64,000 bases of DNA from Hawksworthiomyces lignivorus (GCA_002917075.1 NTMA01000004.1:496001-560000), one strand, 5' to 3'; shown: positions 22,909-33,742, counted from the stretch's first letter. Notes: generated from the sequence alone by a model not told the origin. Program-made: numbers and translations.

Positions 22909-25740
22909 TCACTTCCATCCCAGCTCTTCCCGCTGGTCGTCCACCACCCTTCCCCACTCTAATAGTAACCGGAACATGTAAATCTGCATGTCTTCTTTCC
23001 TTAATACCTGCTCCGCCCAGTCGCGGCCCTCCTCTGCGATCCGGCGCCCCAGCGCCTCCCCGGACTTGCCGGCGAAGAAGTCCACGATGCCCCACAGTCC
23101 CTTGCCGAGCCGCACGTCCACCGGCACATAGTGCCGCCACGCGTGGACGCGGTCTTCGTACCACGTCCGGAACAGCGCCGCCCGGTACACCAGGCTGCGG
23201 CTCAGCAAAAACGGCAGGAAGCGGCCGCTGAAGCCGGCACCGTCAAAGTCGATGAGGTGCCGGAAGGCCCAGTGGTCGGAGAACGGCACGCCCTGCGGCA
23301 CGAAGCCCTCCTCCCCCTCGGCGCGGCCGCTAGGGGCCCGGCTGCCGTAGCGGTAGAACGTGTCTTCCTCCGCGACGCAGTCGGGGTGGTGGCACTTCTG
23401 GAAGTCGCCGACAAAGGTGACGTTGACGCCGAGGTGGCCGAGCTCGTTCTCGTGCTCGCTCTCGCGGCCGCCCTGGTGGTCGCCCGCCGCCCACCCGGGC
23501 GTGTCCCGGCCGGCGAATGCCCGCTGGGCGGAGTGGACGAACCGGGCGCGGAGGAAGCCCTCCCACGCGCCGTCGATGGCGAAGCCGTCCGAGGGCGAGC
23601 CCCGCCAGAAGAGGGTGTTGTTCTTCTGCTCCCACGGAATGTCCTCGGCGGGATTGTACACGGTCTTGTCGACAAAGTTCCACGGCGACGGGACGAGGAC
23701 GTCGGAAAAGCCGCCGGTGCGCGCCTGGCTGAAGACGGGAAAGAGCATGTTTGTGCCGAGCATGGGGGCGGGCGCCGCCAGGAAGCCGTGCATGTAGGCC
23801 AGGTCCGGCTGGTGGCAGACGTCGCCCGAGGCCGACCAGTCCGACACCAGAAACGACGTCGAGGTCGAGACGGTATGGTCCTGCAAGCAGGCGGAGCAGA
23901 GCGCCTTGCGGTTCCACCACACGGACCGCCGGGCGAGGGAATCGGGAGGGCAGGCCGGGGCCACGAGGTCGTAGAATATTGCGCGTCTGGTGTAGTCTGT
24001 GAAATATGGAGAATGAACCGAGACGTCTTCTGCGCCGTCGGCTTCGAAATATTTGGTGGGCCACCGCAGGGCGGCGTCGGTGCCCTTGGAGAAGCTTACT
24101 AGCTTGGCAGGGTCGAGCTCGGCGAGCAGCGACCGCGACCGACGAGACGCCACGTTGAGCAACTTCGCTTTTCTGTTGGGGATAGCTATGCGGCACTCGT
24201 CGTCTAGGTTGAACGCGAGGTCCATGTCAGGGAGCCACTTGGCAAATGGCTTGATCATCTCCGCGTTGGCGTCCATCATCCAGCGGTGGGTGCCGGGCGT
24301 GTGAGGAGACAGCTCAATTTCTCCCTTGCGAATACGAAGCCCGCCCATGCTAAGCCACGGGTATTCGACGAGGTGCGCGGTCCGTTCGCGTATGATGCTT
24401 GGCGTGAGGCCCCAGAATGGTCGGAGATCCGAATCAATCTGGTCAAAGTTGTCGATAATGCTCGAGTTGTGAGCGACGGCAAATGCGTACCACTTGTCGA
24501 AATTTGGCGGCGGCGGGATCCCGTAGCGCTTCTTGTACTCGACGACGGCTTCTTTGAGCGAAGTGCTCCGCCGCGCATTCGCTATCCAGGTTGCGGATAC
24601 GCCCGCAAGCGAATCCGCCAGGAAAGCGATCGCATGCTGGCCGGAGGCCGCAGAGTTGGCCTGCGGAGCTGCGGAGACATACAGCACCAGCAGAATTGCC
24701 AACAGGCCCCAGTAGAACGTCACAAAGGCCCGATAAAGGCTCCCTCCCCTGGGCCGCATCGCAGCGGACATGTCTTTTTCGAAATGCAGCAGAGCTCCGA
24801 TGCTGGCCACAGCCAAAATGCCGACAACCCAGGAGCCCAAAGGAACCGAACCGGTCGCGGAATCACCTAGCCGGGAGCATTGCTCTACAAACAGCCCAGT
24901 AGCACCGATGAGGACGGCGACGGCAGAGGGGCGAACTGAAGAAAGAAGGAATGCGCCGCTCACGAGAGCAGTAGAAGCCAGAATGGTGTCGAGAGTAAGG
25001 CTCCGGACGACAACATCGTGGATGCTGAATGCCCAGTTAAGGTTTGTGGAATTGTATAATGTGAAGGCCGACAGCACCGCCAATATACCGGACGAATAAT
25101 AAAATAAAATCGAGAAAAGAGCCAAACCCTGGCCCGCGCTCTCGTATTGCTGCCAGAGACGTGAGGCAGACTCTAGGATGGCCGCGTCGAGAAGCAGCAT
25201 GAGAATCTGGGCAAGGGGGACGAACGATTCCCATCTCCATCCTGGAGGACAGATGGCGTTGGCAGCGCGTTCGGGCGAGACGTACATCTCCATCGCGGAC
25301 CACCCCCACGTGGCAGCCAAGATGATATACCGGGCGGATGGGCCCGTGGCGGCGTTACCCGGCTCAAGGAGACCGCCAAGCTTGCTGCTCACCGGCAGCT
25401 GGCCCTTTGTCTCGGCAAGGGCGAGGACAAAAGGGAGGAAAGCGTGTATGCCATCTCGGGAGCAGTGTATCGTACGGACGATGCGCCGAAACAGGATCGC
25501 TCGGCCGACTATGCAGACGACGAGCAGCGCACAGGGCGTAGATGAAAATCGCAAGCGCTGCAAGTTGGAAAGGAAGGTTTTGGCGGCCGCAATGGGGCCC
25601 GCTCTGGGGTTCGTTCGGATGGAGGCACGCGCCTGCAGCGGTGCTGGCGCGAGCTTGATGGCTGACGGCAGGTCGGCGCGCGCCTTTCTTGCGATATAAG
25701 TCAGGATGCCGCCGCTGACAAGAAGAGTCAGGATACTCAA
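22909..25740 (-). CDS. GT90 (CAP10-like) glycosyltransferase, multi-pass membrane
   Basis: Single-exon gene for 943 aa. The N-terminal ~400 residues are a series of hydrophobic helices (for example TLDTILASTALVSGAFLLSS and FVTFYWGLLAILLVLYVSAA), predicted as a Golgi or ER membrane anchor with around ten passes. The C-terminal ~500 residues match the GT90 family of fungal capsule-associated CAP10 and protein O-glucosyl or xylosyltransferases: KRYGIPPPPNFDKWY, the DQIDSDLRPFWGL block, LAPACPP-like spacing, YMHGFLAAPAP, IPWEQKNNTLFWRGSPSDGF with the conserved WRG motif, VTFVGDFQKCHH, and DFDGAGFSGRFLPFLLSRSLV, where a sugar-nucleotide binding Arg is expected. The probable role is xylose or glucose transfer in cell-wall or capsule-like glycans. 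The donor sugar cannot be read from sequence. Confidence 0.88.
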   Translation of the reverse strand: MSILTLLVSGGILTYIARKARADLPSAIKLAPAPLQARASIRTNPRAGPIAAAKTFLSNLQRLRFSSTPCALLVVCIVGRAILFRRIVRTIHCSRDGIHAFLPFVLALAETKGQLPVSSKLGGLLEPGNAATGPSARYIILAATWGWSAMEMYVSPERAANAICPPGWRWESFVPLAQILMLLLDAAILESASRLWQQYESAGQGLALFSILFYYSSGILAVLSAFTLYNSTNLNWAFSIHDVVVRSLTLDTILASTALVSGAFLLSSVRPSAVAVLIGATGLFVEQCSRLGDSATGSVPLGSWVVGILAVASIGALLHFEKDMSAAMRPRGGSLYRAFVTFYWGLLAILLVLYVSAAPQANSAASGQHAIAFLADSLAGVSATWIANARRSTSLKEAVVEYKKRYGIPPPPNFDKWYAFAVAHNSSIIDNFDQIDSDLRPFWGLTPSIIRERTAHLVEYPWLSMGGLRIRKGEIELSPHTPGTHRWMMDANAEMIKPFAKWLPDMDLAFNLDDECRIAIPNRKAKLLNVASRRSRSLLAELDPAKLVSFSKGTDAALRWPTKYFEADGAEDVSVHSPYFTDYTRRAIFYDLVAPACPPDSLARRSVWWNRKALCSACLQDHTVSTSTSFLVSDWSASGDVCHQPDLAYMHGFLAAPAPMLGTNMLFPVFSQARTGGFSDVLVPSPWNFVDKTVYNPAEDIPWEQKNNTLFWRGSPSDGFAIDGAWEGFLRARFVHSAQRAFAGRDTPGWAAGDHQGGRESEHENELGHLGVNVTFVGDFQKCHHPDCVAEEDTFYRYGSRAPSGRAEGEEGFVPQGVPFSDHWAFRHLIDFDGAGFSGRFLPFLLSRSLVYRAALFRTWYEDRVHAWRHYVPVDVRLGKGLWGIVDFFAGKSGEALGRRIAEEGRDWAEQVLRKEDMQIYMFRLLLEWGRVVDDQREELGWK

Positions 25741-27156
25741 GTGGATTGGGCGTTCTGCCGGATAAAAAGTCGTGTCAATGGATCAGCTGCCCAAAAGGAG
25801 GGGGGGGGGGGGGGGGAGAGAGGGGAGAGGAAGAGGTTCGAGCAATCCCTGATTTGAACGTACCAAAAGCGGCACTTGAGCTGAATCGAGCAGATAGAGC
25901 TGCTGTGCTCCCGACGAGGAAGCTACACCGGCAAGGTTAGTTGCGCTATCACGAAACGTCGAAGGAACAGAGCAGAAGTACTGAAGGCCAGGATGGAAGT
26001 CACTTGCCACAGCGCCGTGATATCAAGGAGCCGCCGACGATCCATTGCGTCGCGCGCAGAGAGCAAGTCGCCAAAAACTTGGGACTATCTCGCCGCCGAT
26101 TCGTTGCGCTGCTCTATCTGCTGGAGAAGAAGAGACCCAGACGGGATAGCGCAGACAGCATGCGAGCGCATGGGAGCCGCTGACATCTTAAAGGGGTATG
26201 AGATTACTGCAGCCGCGACAGAAGTATGGTACTTCTTTGAGACAGCGCATTGATTGCTACGTGCAAACGATCCCTGGGCTGACTTTGGGGGGAATACTCT
26301 CTAGTCACCTCGTATTCACTTTCATTGCTAAGTCAAAGCCTCGCCCCATGGACCACCCTGGTCTGATTGGTTGCGTTGGTGGATCTCTCCTGATGGATAT
26401 TGTGGTACGCCCCTTAAGCTTACAGCGGCACTGTGGGAACTGAAAGCCAAAAGAAAGACTCCCTTGCGCAGTGCGCCCCAGATCCGTATAGAAGGGCTTC
26501 TTTTTTTGTCTAGGTGCTTAATCTGTGAGGACACCGCCGCTTTGGTACATACTAGTACATCTCCTGGGCTTTTCATGGCTGCCTGGTGTGCTAGCCCATC
26601 TATTTTATCATAAGCTTATTCTGCCTGTAGACGATCTAACCGCTTCCAGCTCGATTAATCTTAAGAAATTTCTTCGGTCAATGAGAGCCTTGGCACTGGC
26701 ATTGGATCGTTAGGCATCCAATTAATTCACCGCGAACAGCAAAGTGCGTGCCAGGTGCGAGACACCTCGGAACCTCGGTTTGTGATCTGCTGTCCAGACA
26801 CCGATGCGCCGATTACTGTTTTGACTCGGCGGAGGAGCTGCATACCCGTCGGGTCCTGGGCTTTGGTCCGTAGAGCACGTGCGACAGCACCGTTTGGGCA
26901 CGGCCATGACCTGCATTGGCACAGCGCGCCGTGCCGCACCGCCTCCGCCTCGGCGGGTTACAGACCGTCCGCCCGGAACAGGAATATGTCACATGGCGAC
27001 TGGCACGCCTGACTGTATATTACAAAAAGTGAAAAGATGCACATGAATTTCAGTTTGTATGCATATATTCGTTAATACCTTATGTGTTATTGTATGTCTG
27101 TGTATTTGGCTCTAGCAGAGAGAAAAGCGATTGGCTCAGTCGCCTAATTATTACAT
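25741..27156. other. Intergenic, GT90 promoter to reductase 3' end
   Basis: About 1.4 kb. Contains a 17-base G run (25800-25816) close upstream of the GT90 start. Open frames on both strands are short and lack motifs. No supported gene. Confidence 0.55.
25800..25816. repeat. Poly(G) run, 17 bases
   Basis: Uninterrupted G run about 60 bases upstream of the GT90 start codon, so it would lie in that gene's promoter or leader. G runs of this length are rare and could form a quadruplex or be copy-number unstable. Confidence 0.9.
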
Positions 27157-28341
27157 TCAGTTAACCTCCACGACTACCTTTTCACCACTTGCACTGTCGA
27201 CCAGGTTCACTGCTTCCTGTATATTTGCCAGGCCGCCGGGCACCAGCCGCACGGGCAGCGGCACGATCGTCCCGTCTTTGAGCCACTTTGTTAGGTTGTC
27301 GCGGAACAGCCAGCGAGCGATGTCCTCGCGCTTGCCGAACAGCTCACCGAGAGTGGTAAACTGGTAGTCGATGCTGTCGATCTTCGGATAGCTCTCCGGA
27401 ATGAAACCGATGTAGACCAGCTTGGGCTTGGGCCTAGCAGCGTCGGCACCCGCAGCAGCATTAGTCTTCACCAGGATTTGCTCCGTTGGCCGAACAGTCT
27501 TCTCGCCATCGGTAATCGCAGTGAGGGCGTAAGAGATGGGTTTGTTGCCAGCCTTCTGCGCAGCCGCCACCAGCTCCTTAACGGCCGCTTCCGAATCGTG
27601 GTAGTCGACCACGACGCTGGCGCCGTACTCCCGCAGGCGCGCGTGGTGCTTTGGGCTCGCCGTCGCGTAGACAGTCAGTCCCAGCAGGCGGGCCAGCTGG
27701 ATGACGTAGGCGCCAACAGATGTCGCGGCGCCCCAGATAAGGACGATGGACCCGGGCGCTGGCGCCACTGACGCCGCCGATGCCGCTCCCGGTAGGGGAA
27801 AGTTGAACGCTTCGAAGAGAACCGCGGCAGCCGTGCCAATGACCGCAGGCAGCGTCGAGCCCTGGATGAAGTCGATGTTGTCTGGGAGCTTAGACACGCC
27901 TAACACGTCACTGAGAGAGAACGTCTGAAAGCCGCTGTGGTCGTCTGCGTCGGAGCTTTCGTTGGAGTGGAACTGGTAAGGCACGGCAAGCACGCGGTCA
28001 CCAACCTTAAAGTCATCTCCGACATCAGAGCCGACAGCCGCAACCGTACCAGCAGTGTTGCTGCCGAGAATCGTGGGCAGAGTAGTGACAAAAAAGCCAG
28101 TCAGCTGGCGCCGTCTGTCAATAGGGTTGATGGAGATCGCACGATTGCGCACGAGGACATCTTTGGGACCTGGCTTGGGGATTGGGCGGGTGCCCAGTTC
28201 AAAGTCTTTGCCTATGGCGGTCAATAGTGCTGCATGATTGGTTTCCTGAGCCATGGCTAAAGATGTAGAAAAGCGGGAGTACGGAGACGCGAAGAAGCTG
28301 CGGTTAAGAGAGATGAGGCGAGACAAGAAGCTCTTACTCAT
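27157..28341 (-). CDS. Zinc-free medium-chain reductase (quinone oxidoreductase-like)
   Basis: Single-exon gene for 394 aa, member of the MDR superfamily (NADPH quinone oxidoreductase / enoyl reductase branch). The N-terminal GroES-like fold shows DVLVRNRAISINPIDRRRQ, ILGSNTAGTVAAVGSDV and FKVGDRVLAVPY. The Rossmann part shows VLIWGAATSVGAYVIQLARLLG followed by TASPKHHARLREYGASVVVDY, where Lys/His after the second strand favours NADP(H). The catalytic-zinc ligands of alcohol dehydrogenases are absent. The first 29 residues (MSKSFLSRLISLNRSFFA...) are basic, Ser-rich and free of acidic residues, so a mitochondrial form is possible; a second Met at residue 30 (MAQETNH) would give a cytosolic form. 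Substrate is unknown. The regulator gene upstream lies in the same direction 530 bp away. Confidence 0.88.
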   Translation of the reverse strand: MSKSFLSRLISLNRSFFASPYSRFSTSLAMAQETNHAALLTAIGKDFELGTRPIPKPGPKDVLVRNRAISINPIDRRRQLTGFFVTTLPTILGSNTAGTVAAVGSDVGDDFKVGDRVLAVPYQFHSNESSDADDHSGFQTFSLSDVLGVSKLPDNIDFIQGSTLPAVIGTAAAVLFEAFNFPLPGAASAASVAPAPGSIVLIWGAATSVGAYVIQLARLLGLTVYATASPKHHARLREYGASVVVDYHDSEAAVKELVAAAQKAGNKPISYALTAITDGEKTVRPTEQILVKTNAAAGADAARPKPKLVYIGFIPESYPKIDSIDYQFTTLGELFGKREDIARWLFRDNLTKWLKDGTIVPLPVRLVPGGLANIQEAVNLVDSASGEKVVVEVN

Positions 28342-28872
28342 ATGATCTTTCTTTTATGAGAAAAAGGTAATGGTTCATAGGACTGTGTCTAGAACTCTTG
28401 AGCTGCGACTGTTGAGAGACGTGCATGGTGTTTTATATGTGGATGAACGCTCTTGTGATTCCACATCGTGCAACGAGTGGCCGGATACAGAGCTAGGCCA
28501 AACTGGCCGCACTATTCTGGAGGACCTTCTTATTCTTTTGAGTTGTTTCGCCACAGCAGCAATGCAGGCGGAGGAAAAGGCGTGACGGCATGATACAGCA
28601 GCTACCTTTCAACGGCCTCACAAGCAGCAGGGGGGTAAGTCCGAACAATAGAGAAACAGAGTTTAATACCGGACTAGCGGCGGACTTTGCCTTTGTTTTC
28701 AAGATTTATAAGCGGGGGTTGGCTTATGCGCGGTATGGTGCGTTTTAACGCCGGCGAATTTGGCCGGTCCCCACATAGCTACGGGCAATTTGCTGTACGG
28801 GTAGCCCGGGGATACAGCCCCATCAGACAATATGTCGTAATCTCCAACCGTCTCTATGAGTGCAATGCCGTA
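28342..28872. other. Intergenic, reductase promoter
   Basis: About 530 bp between the reductase start and the stop of the next minus-strand gene. No gene seen; presumably holds the reductase promoter. Confidence 0.6.
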
Positions 28873-30761
28873 TCAGTAATGCGAAGCCACAGCAGTGAGC
28901 ACAATGCCCAAGCTGTCCGTGCCAGAATGCCAATGAGACAATAGGCTGTCCTCATGCAAGGTGCCCTGGCTGGGCTGTGTGGCTCCGCAGCTGGCGTTGG
29001 TGACATTGCGGATGGCTGTAGCAAGGTCACCCACGGTGCTCAGCGCAGTCGTGCCGTCTTTGATTTCGCGACCGCTTCGTAAGAGCTCCTGCCTCTCCAG
29101 CTTCTCGTTTTCGTACTCCCGCTCCCAGACATCGCGGGAGCGAGCCTCCCATAGCTTTCGGCTGCTGGGCAGAGGGTAGCGATATGGCTTCAGCAGCTGG
29201 CTCGCCAATGCACGTGGGCATACCGCCAGGGACATGAGCCAGCTCGTCAGCCTGATACGACGGCAAGTCTCTGCCAAGATCCAGTCTTCCCAACTTGGCC
29301 GAACGGATGGGGTTGAATCGTATTCGTACTCGCTGATAAACGTCCCGGTACACGGTCCGCGGCAAATCTGGAGAAAACGTTTCGATAGTTTCTAGAAGTT
29401 TAGTATTCGTAACCAGATCGCTTTTCTTTGCATTTTGTTTGGCTAAGAACGAACACTCGCCACTTACATCTATCGTGTGTAGCATAGATTGGTCGGCTAG
29501 AAAATAGTCCGGGCCGTATGCGAGCAGCCGTATGATAGTGTAGATAGACAAAGCCTGGAGTGAGACCAGGATTTCGCCTGGCGAAAATTGGAGCATCTAC
29601 GTTATTAGAAATATGGAATAAAACGCATAGAGGGACAAACCTTGCAGGGTCTTAGAAAGTATACATACCCGCTCCACAACATGTTCGTGCTCCCTGTCGA
29701 TTGTACGCCACAAAAACTCGTCTGTGTTGGCCGTCCGTGTTGCATAGATCTGCGATATTCCTACGCACGCCGCCATGGGCGCCAGAGGTGCAAAGTAGCT
29801 GAGGGATGCTAAAGTTGATGCTTCGGGAACCGAAGTCCATACCATCTCGCTACCGCCATCGCTGCGCCCGCTGCTGTCTTCGCTAAGGCTGTTACTGTGA
29901 GCTTTATGATGCAGGCCGCAGCCGATGCGGTGAATAAAAGGCGGCAAGGTGTCAGGCTTGGCCATCATGCGCGGAAAGGAGCGGATTAGAGAGACTATCA
30001 ACCGGCGAAGTTCCTGGCCGTTGTGATCAGGGTTAATGATAGCAGCTGACGGGGGCAAATGAGGATAGTGAAGAGAGATTGGCGACGGAAGGTTAGTGGT
30101 CGCATCCGAGGTAAAAATCGACGCCGATAACAGTGTTGTAACTGTAGACGTCGCGGACATTAAGGAACATCCCGGAACAGTAGGACCATCCAAGGTCGAC
30201 GAAAAAACGAAGCTGTTATTGCCGTATATGGATTCGTCTGCAAAGGCTGCGGCAGCCAGGACATACGCGACGGGAAGTGGAGTAACAGCCACGGCGAGCG
30301 TGGACGGGTCATCCGCTACAGGTTCAGAGATGCCCGAAGAGGTGGAAGGGCAATCAAGATCGCCGAGAAGTTCAACGCCATCAATCGTACCGGATTCACC
30401 TGCTGGCTGCGGTTCTGGCGGCTCTGGCGCAGCTGCTTCTATTGCAACTCGTGCTGGCCTGTCGTACACGCATGACAGCTGCCGGCTCGTGCACCGTCCA
30501 CAAGGCGATTGGAAATCGCATTTGCTCTTAGCCACACGGCAATGCTTGCAGGCTCTGGAACGTACAGCACGCCTTGTGGCTGCTCTGCGCCGGCAATACT
30601 GCACATGGCGGGTATGCGAGGTTTCTGGCCGTCAGCTGGGATGTAATGTCAAGGAGCCGCCGCGGCGCTTTGGGTGGGATCTCACCTTGAGTGAATGGCT
30701 TGCTACATATAGGGCAGAAATACAGACCGTGTGGACTGCTCACGCCAGACGCAGCGTCCAT
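28873..30761 (-). CDS. Tandem C2HC finger + Zn2Cys6 transcription factor
   Basis: Four exons on the minus strand, 30761-30686, 30624-29669, 29596-29468 and 29391-28873, give 559 aa. The first join rebuilds a zinc finger, CPICSKPFTQ then ETSHTRHVQYC, with exact C-x2-C-x12-H-x3-C spacing (about residues 17-37). It is followed at once by the basic CRRRAATRR and a Zn2Cys6 cluster, ACKHCRVAKSKCD...PCGRCTSRQLSC. This finger-plus-cluster order is known from a class of fungal regulators. The C-terminal half carries the usual regulator helices: SLQALSIYTIIRLLAYG, PSWEDWILAETCRRIRLTSWL and LPSSRKLWEARSRDVWE. The intron between exons 3 and 4 has a clear ATACTAAAC branch site. It may control neighbouring accessory enzymes, but that is context inference only. 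Confidence 0.88.
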
Positions 30762-30940
30762 TATGCTGGATTCTCTGAATTTGTGTCTCTGTCTATGAAT
30801 GAATGTTACTTGTGAGGCAGATAGTGGCAGGCTGAGCTTAGTAACAGTTGCAGAGTAGAGCTGCTTGCCGAATACAGCAAAGCGATTTGTCATCGATGAA
30901 GACATTGACTACTTAGACCCATTAATCACACGGTTCTGTC

Positions 30941-31059
30941 ACGTACGGCCATAGATACTGGAAAGCACGGGATCCCGTCCGCTCTCCCCTAGTTAAACCA
31001 GTAATCGGCGGATTAGTAGTTGGGTCGGTGACGACCAGCGAATACCCGCTGCTGTACGT
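30941..31059 (+). rRNA. 5S rRNA: 5S ribosomal RNA gene (dispersed)
   Basis: A 119-nt unit with the fungal 5S core: GGGATCCCGTCCGCTCTCCC near its middle and GATTAGTAGTTGGGTCGGTG then GACCAGCGAATACCCG toward the 3' end. The terminal helix I pairs ACGTACGGC at the start with GCTGTACGT at the end (one G-U). A run of ten T residues follows from 31060, a strong RNA polymerase III terminator. Length and closing helix say it is intact. It sits 180 bp from the start of the divergent finger/Zn2Cys6 regulator. Dispersed single 5S copies are usual for filamentous ascomycetes. Confidence 0.93.
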
Positions 31060-31069
31060 TTTTTTTTTC
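31060..31069 (+). terminator. Pol III terminator of the 5S gene
   Basis: T run immediately after the end of 5S helix I. Confidence 0.85.
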
Positions 31070-32356
31070 CCTTCACTTTTTCACTTGTCTTTTTATTTTA
31101 GTCTTCTGCTATTATCTCTATTTGTTCCAATTATTTTTTTCTGTGCTCTGTTATTTGTTTCATTTTTTCTTGATTTTCCAGTGTAATTCTTTCCATAGCT
31201 TACATGATATAAGTATCTGCCTGTCTTAATTGTTCATTGTGGAATGAAAGTTTTTAGTCCTCATAGTATCGCTTATTTACTACTACGGTGCGGTGATAGG
31301 CATACAAATACTTAAGGCAATTGCCGCATTTTTGATTAGGATTATCAAAATTCTAGAGCATCCTTGCATTGAAGAAAACTGAAAGGTGCATGCTCCTTTA
31401 ACAAAGGACTTTGGGTATTAGGAGAACTACTATCCGGTAGTGGTGCCTTCTGGTGTGCGATAGGCTACTGAGGCTCTCAGTCTTGTGCCTTCACTACATG
31501 AACTATTCCCCCTTCCCATCTTTAACCTCATTCTTAAAATTTAATTGATCTCAGGACCTTTTTTATCAGCCTCCCACCTCGACTAGTCCAGGGCACTAGC
31601 TAACCAGCCACCTAGCCCACAGTTAGTCTGGCCAACTAGCATTCTACTTACACCCATTCTTGATGCAGGGGGGCATGTACATAGGAACTGGAATGTCTGA
31701 GGACCATTTGTGGGACACTTGCTCAAACCTTACATATATTCTATGCACGCATCGTACATATGCTGAGGCCAGGTTTCCCCTCAATTGGGGAAAAGGATGC
31801 TGAGTGGGTTTGATTACCTCCGCAAACTTAGGTTGACCTTGGGGTTGCGTGCGTTGGGGTAAACTAGAGGCGTCTTGGTGCATATTTATATGATTTCCGT
31901 GGGTATCGATATCCGACTAAACTGTAGTCATTGGAAGAAAGTGTCTCTTAACGCTACGTCCGTAATCCTCTTTTCACACTGTAGTTTACTGATGATTATC
32001 TGCTCTAATTCGACACGTTTAATTTTTGAAAAGATTTGGCATCATAAATGTATGTGGGAAATCAGTGCAAATAGAGATGAATGGCTCATGCCCAACTGTA
32101 GGCAACAATGTCGTTTCGTAGCAAACTCTTCTATCCGTGGGGCCATGAATTCATTTCAATGAAACTCTGGCTCTGACTCATCGTCAGCTGTGCTGGCCGA
32201 ATTCTCTAAGTCTGTACAGGTACTATTTAGTTGATCAGATAGGCATCAAAACTCTCAGGACTCCCTTGCCATTGTGGTTAATATGTCATACCCTTGAGCA
32301 GTCAGTCCATTTATGCGACGCGAGCTGTTTGAGTTTGAATTCTATTTTTCTCTATA
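31070..32356. other. A/T-rich intergenic region
   Basis: About 1.3 kb of A/T-rich DNA between the 5S gene and the acyltransferase. Short open frames on both strands, none recognisable. Probably contains the acyltransferase promoter. Confidence 0.55.
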
Positions 32357-33742
32357 ATGAGCAAAATAACTACCACGCCGCAGCTCGATTTAGTTCTTGA
32401 TGCATTCGGACAAAGACTCGTTACCATATTTACACAAATCAGTTTTTGCTTCCAATCGCCGAGTGATTCTGCGACTCGGGATGCTTTAGACAAGCTGAGA
32501 AAAGGAATACAGCTCCTGGCCGTCCACTTCCCATGGGTTGCAGGTCAAGTTGTTTGCGAAGATGCTTCGGCAGACAGCACAGGCATTTACAAGATCAAGC
32601 AGCTCGAGGCTACACCTCGTCTATCGATCAAGAACCTCACAAATGACAATGTGATACCCTCAATGGATGAGCTTCGCCGATCCGGATTTCCCATGTGCTG
32701 TTTGGATGAGGACCTTGTTGCCCCACGAAAGTCGAACTCCGGAAAACCCGGTGAAACTATCGCAGAAGTCTTTCAAATGCAAGCAACTATCATCAAAAAC
32801 GGTTTAATCTTGACATTTCTAGGTCAGCACCAAAGCATGGATGGAATTGGCCAGAACCAGGTCATCAATCTACTCTCCAAAGCCTGCAAAGGAGAGTCAT
32901 TCAGCGCTGATGAGTTGCATATCGGAAATCTCGCTCGACATGATATTATTCCGCTTCTTGGCCCATCTTGGCATCCTGGACCAGAGCTTCAATACAACAT
33001 TATTAAAAAGGACCCGCAGCAGCCTGGACCAGGCAGTGTGCCAACTAAGTTCCCACAGGATACGGGGACCTGGTGTCACTTCGAAGTATCCAACGCCGCG
33101 ATGATAACTCTTAAACAGCGAGCTATCTCGACAATGACTCCATCTGCAGAATTTATCTCCACAGATGACGTACTTACTGCATTTGTTTGGCAGTCAATTG
33201 TTCGTGCACGGTCTGGTCGTTTCAGCCCAGCAACACAGGTATTGCTTGGTCGTGCAGTTGATCTCCGTCGATACATGGCCATTCCGCAGACATACCCTGG
33301 ATTTGTTCAAAGCATGGCCTATCATAACCACGCAGTGGATGAACTCATTAACAGTCCGCTTGGTGTCATTGCGGCGAACCTTCGTGCAGAGATTGATATA
33401 AAGAATTCAAGCATGGCATATCATAGCCAGTCATTTGCCACATTAATAAATCGCACACCAGACAAAACGAGCACAAGTTACATTGGTGGATTTGACATGT
33501 CTAAGGATGTTATGATCAGCTCATGGGCTAATCAAAACTCTTATGATCTGGACTTTGGTCTAGGACTTGGGTTGCCTGAAGCCGTGCGACGACCAAGATT
33601 TGACGGGTTCCAGGGACTAGCATATCTAATGCCCCGGAAGAGGAATGGTGACATCGGGGTTGCGATATGCTTGTGTACCGAGGATATGTACAAGCTGAAA
33701 GAAGACGAGGAGTTTTGTCGTTATGCAGCCTGGATTGGCTAA
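32357..33742 (+). CDS. BAHD-type acyltransferase, trichothecene 3-O-acetyltransferase-like
   Basis: Single-exon gene for 461 aa. It belongs to the transferase family (BAHD fold, acyl-CoA dependent) and resembles trichothecene 3-O-acetyltransferase (TRI101) relatives: an N-terminal LDVLDAFGQR-type start, LRKGIQLLAVHFPWVAGQV, the catalytic HxxxD motif as HQSMD in FLGQHQSMDGIGQ, FISTDDVLTAFVWQSIVRAR, and the second structural motif DFGxG as LDFGLGLG near the C-terminus, followed by AYLMPRKRNGDIGVAICL. Both motifs are intact, so it should be active; the acceptor alcohol or amine is unknown. No other trichothecene gene is nearby, and TRI101-like genes are common outside such clusters. Its base composition is clearly lower in GC than the flavoprotein gene that follows. 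Confidence 0.87.
   Translation: MSKITTTPQLDLVLDAFGQRLVTIFTQISFCFQSPSDSATRDALDKLRKGIQLLAVHFPWVAGQVVCEDASADSTGIYKIKQLEATPRLSIKNLTNDNVIPSMDELRRSGFPMCCLDEDLVAPRKSNSGKPGETIAEVFQMQATIIKNGLILTFLGQHQSMDGIGQNQVINLLSKACKGESFSADELHIGNLARHDIIPLLGPSWHPGPELQYNIIKKDPQQPGPGSVPTKFPQDTGTWCHFEVSNAAMITLKQRAISTMTPSAEFISTDDVLTAFVWQSIVRARSGRFSPATQVLLGRAVDLRRYMAIPQTYPGFVQSMAYHNHAVDELINSPLGVIAANLRAEIDIKNSSMAYHSQSFATLINRTPDKTSTSYIGGFDMSKDVMISSWANQNSYDLDFGLGLGLPEAVRRPRFDGFQGLAYLMPRKRNGDIGVAICLCTEDMYKLKEDEEFCRYAAWIG

Noticed and set aside
32357..33742. Trichothecene biosynthetic cluster
   Set aside because: Only a TRI101-like acyltransferase is present; no terpene cyclase, P450 or TRI regulators lie in the window, and such acyltransferases are widespread.
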